DNA from: Actinomycetales bacterium JB111
Lineage (GTDB): Bacteria; Actinomycetota; Actinomycetes; Actinomycetales; Actinomycetaceae
Assembly: GCA_900163555.1 (NCBI GenBank)
Contig: FUHX01000013.1
Location: 1 to 64,000 of the forward strand
Direction: 5' to 3'
DNA length: 64,000 bases
Position numbers and translations under genes: made by a program
The notes under the pieces: model-generated
What the model saw: only the letters and a program-made list of their open reading frames with translations
Database searches by the model: none
Told to the model about the DNA's origin: nothing
Shown here: positions 63,354-64,000 of the stretch, in pieces
Layout of the letters: the number at the start of each line of letters is the position of its first letter
How positions within the stretch are numbered: position 1 is the stretch's first letter

Positions 63354-63463
63354 GATGCTTCCGGTGGACGTATTGAATGTCGGTGGTCGCTTCTACACTG
63401 AGGGGAAGAGATCAGTCGAGATTTATCGGGTTCGATGACGCACACGGAACGGGGGTGGAGGCC

Positions 63464-64000
63464 ATGGCAGTCGCCGATATCGATCGCACGCGCCAGGCGC
63501 GCGAGAAGCGCGGAGAGCGGAGGCCAATGCCTGGGCGTCCGGCCTCGACGCGTCCCGTCTCGCTGCGCTCATCCTCGTCTCCGACCGTCGCGCCGTCTCG
63601 GTCAGCCTCGTCCCCGACTCCTACAGGGGTCCACTCCGAATCTCCGGCCAGCGCGTCATCGCCTACCCCCGAGACGCTTGCGGACGCCTCTTGTTCGCCC
63701 GCTTCCTCCGTTTCTTCCGACGCGCTGGCTGTTTCGGATGTGTCGTCCTCGCGGGTGTCGGTCGGTCAGATCGCGGCGGTGCGGGACCTGCTGGCCGGCG
63801 TGGGACCCGATTCGCAGGCGGAGGCGATCGTCCAGCTGAGGGCGTTGGAGGAGGTCAAGTCCGCGGCCGCCGCCGCGCAAGCGAAGGTCACTGATGCCCT
63901 TGTGCGGATGAGGCATGACGCCGAGGAACGCCAGGGCATACCGGCCTCACGGCGGGGCCGGGGGTTGGACAGCGAGGTCGCACTCGCACGGATGGACTCA
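63464..64000 (+). CDS. DUF222/HNH endonuclease-type protein, 5' part
   Basis: An open frame of 179 codons running off the right edge without a stop. About 100 Ser/Pro/Ala-rich residues come first, then a DUF222-like helical region: SVGQIAAVRDLLAGV, LRALEEVKSAAAAAQAKVTDAL, and PASRRGRGLDSEVALARMDS. The PAxRRGRG...EVALAR motif is typical of the 13E12/DUF222 family, whose C-terminus, beyond this window, usually carries an HNH nuclease domain. GGAG lies close before the ATG at 63464. The codons contain more A/T than in neighbouring genes, which, with the AT-rich upstream block, suggests an accessory origin. The family is multi-copy in actinobacteria. Confidence 0.75.
   Translation, partial: MAVADIDRTRQAREKRGERRPMPGRPASTRPVSLRSSSSPTVAPSRSASSPTPTGVHSESPASASSPTPETLADASCSPASSVSSDALAVSDVSSSRVSVGQIAAVRDLLAGVGPDSQAEAIVQLRALEEVKSAAAAAQAKVTDALVRMRHDAEERQGIPASRRGRGLDSEVALARMDS

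Larger units (their letters stand above)
62980..63463. other. Intergenic region with heptamer array and DnaA-box-like sites
   Basis: A 484-bp region without a gene. Its left part (62984-63181) is made of ggtcggcggtggtcgg-like and heptameric repeats. The right part (63210-63460) is markedly AT-richer and holds five DnaA-box-like sites and a likely promoter (TACACT at 63394-63399, with TTGAAT at 63373-63378) for the DUF222 gene. Confidence 0.6.

Overview
The window is a very GC-rich stretch of an actinobacterial chromosome, almost certainly from the Micrococcales. Markers for this are carD next to ispD and ispF, lsr2, a mycothiol-dependent type of maleylpyruvate isomerase, a WXG100 protein, DUF3263, DUF4032, DUF5302 and LytR_C proteins, and a DUF222/HNH gene. 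The genus cannot be fixed from the sequence. The first 24 bases look like residual Tn5/Nextera library adapter, so the left edge is a contig end. The right edge cuts through the DUF222 gene.

Layout. 0.5-6 kb: a dicarboxylate/amino acid symporter, an NYN-domain protein and a PhoP-like two-component pair whose kinase carries a 320-residue insert inside its ATPase domain. 6.2-11.8 kb: a four-gene, 4-bp-overlapping operon on the minus strand (fatty acyl-CoA reductase-HAD fusion, SDR, PlsC-like acyltransferase, alkyl-DHAP synthase-like flavoprotein) that reads as an ether-lipid pathway. 12-15.3 kb: two HD-type phosphohydrolase paralogues flanking an orphan WXG100 gene; the second is frameshifted next to a (GCCGAT)12 tract. 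15.4-19.3 kb: a NitT/TauT-type ABC importer without a binding protein, an MFS carrier, and a possible cysteine-containing leader peptide. 19.7-27 kb: aromatic catabolism, with pcaHG and a complete 3-hydroxybenzoate/gentisate operon under a divergent IclR regulator. 27-34 kb: groEL with two CIRCE operators, a GH15-like protein, small conserved actinobacterial genes, ung and tRNA-Thr. 34-42.5 kb: a DsbA-like protein, a membrane Ser/Thr kinase, otsAB trehalose synthesis, a sugar-ABC ATPase and a DUF4032 protein. 42.5-49.2 kb: rlmB, cysS, ispF, ispD and carD. 49.3-54.5 kb: the senX3-regX3/phoU phosphate-sensing locus, gpmA and lsr2. 54.5-61 kb: a second tRNA-Thr, a secreted alpha/beta hydrolase, and the topA, tmk, holB block. 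61.5-64 kb: rlmC, minisatellites, a cluster of DnaA-box-like sites and the start of a DUF222/HNH gene.

How the parts work together. Core housekeeping genes are interleaved with accessory metabolism. The gentisate operon should convert 3-hydroxybenzoate to fumarate plus pyruvate. The minus-strand lipid operon would supply fatty alcohol and exchange it onto acyl-DHAP. Two trends run through the window. Many genes start directly at a -10-like hexamer TANNNT placed 6-7 nt before the start codon, which implies leaderless transcripts. Several otherwise ordinary enzymes carry short-period tandem repeats that encode disordered inserts. I see no prophage, insertion sequence, CRISPR array or rRNA.
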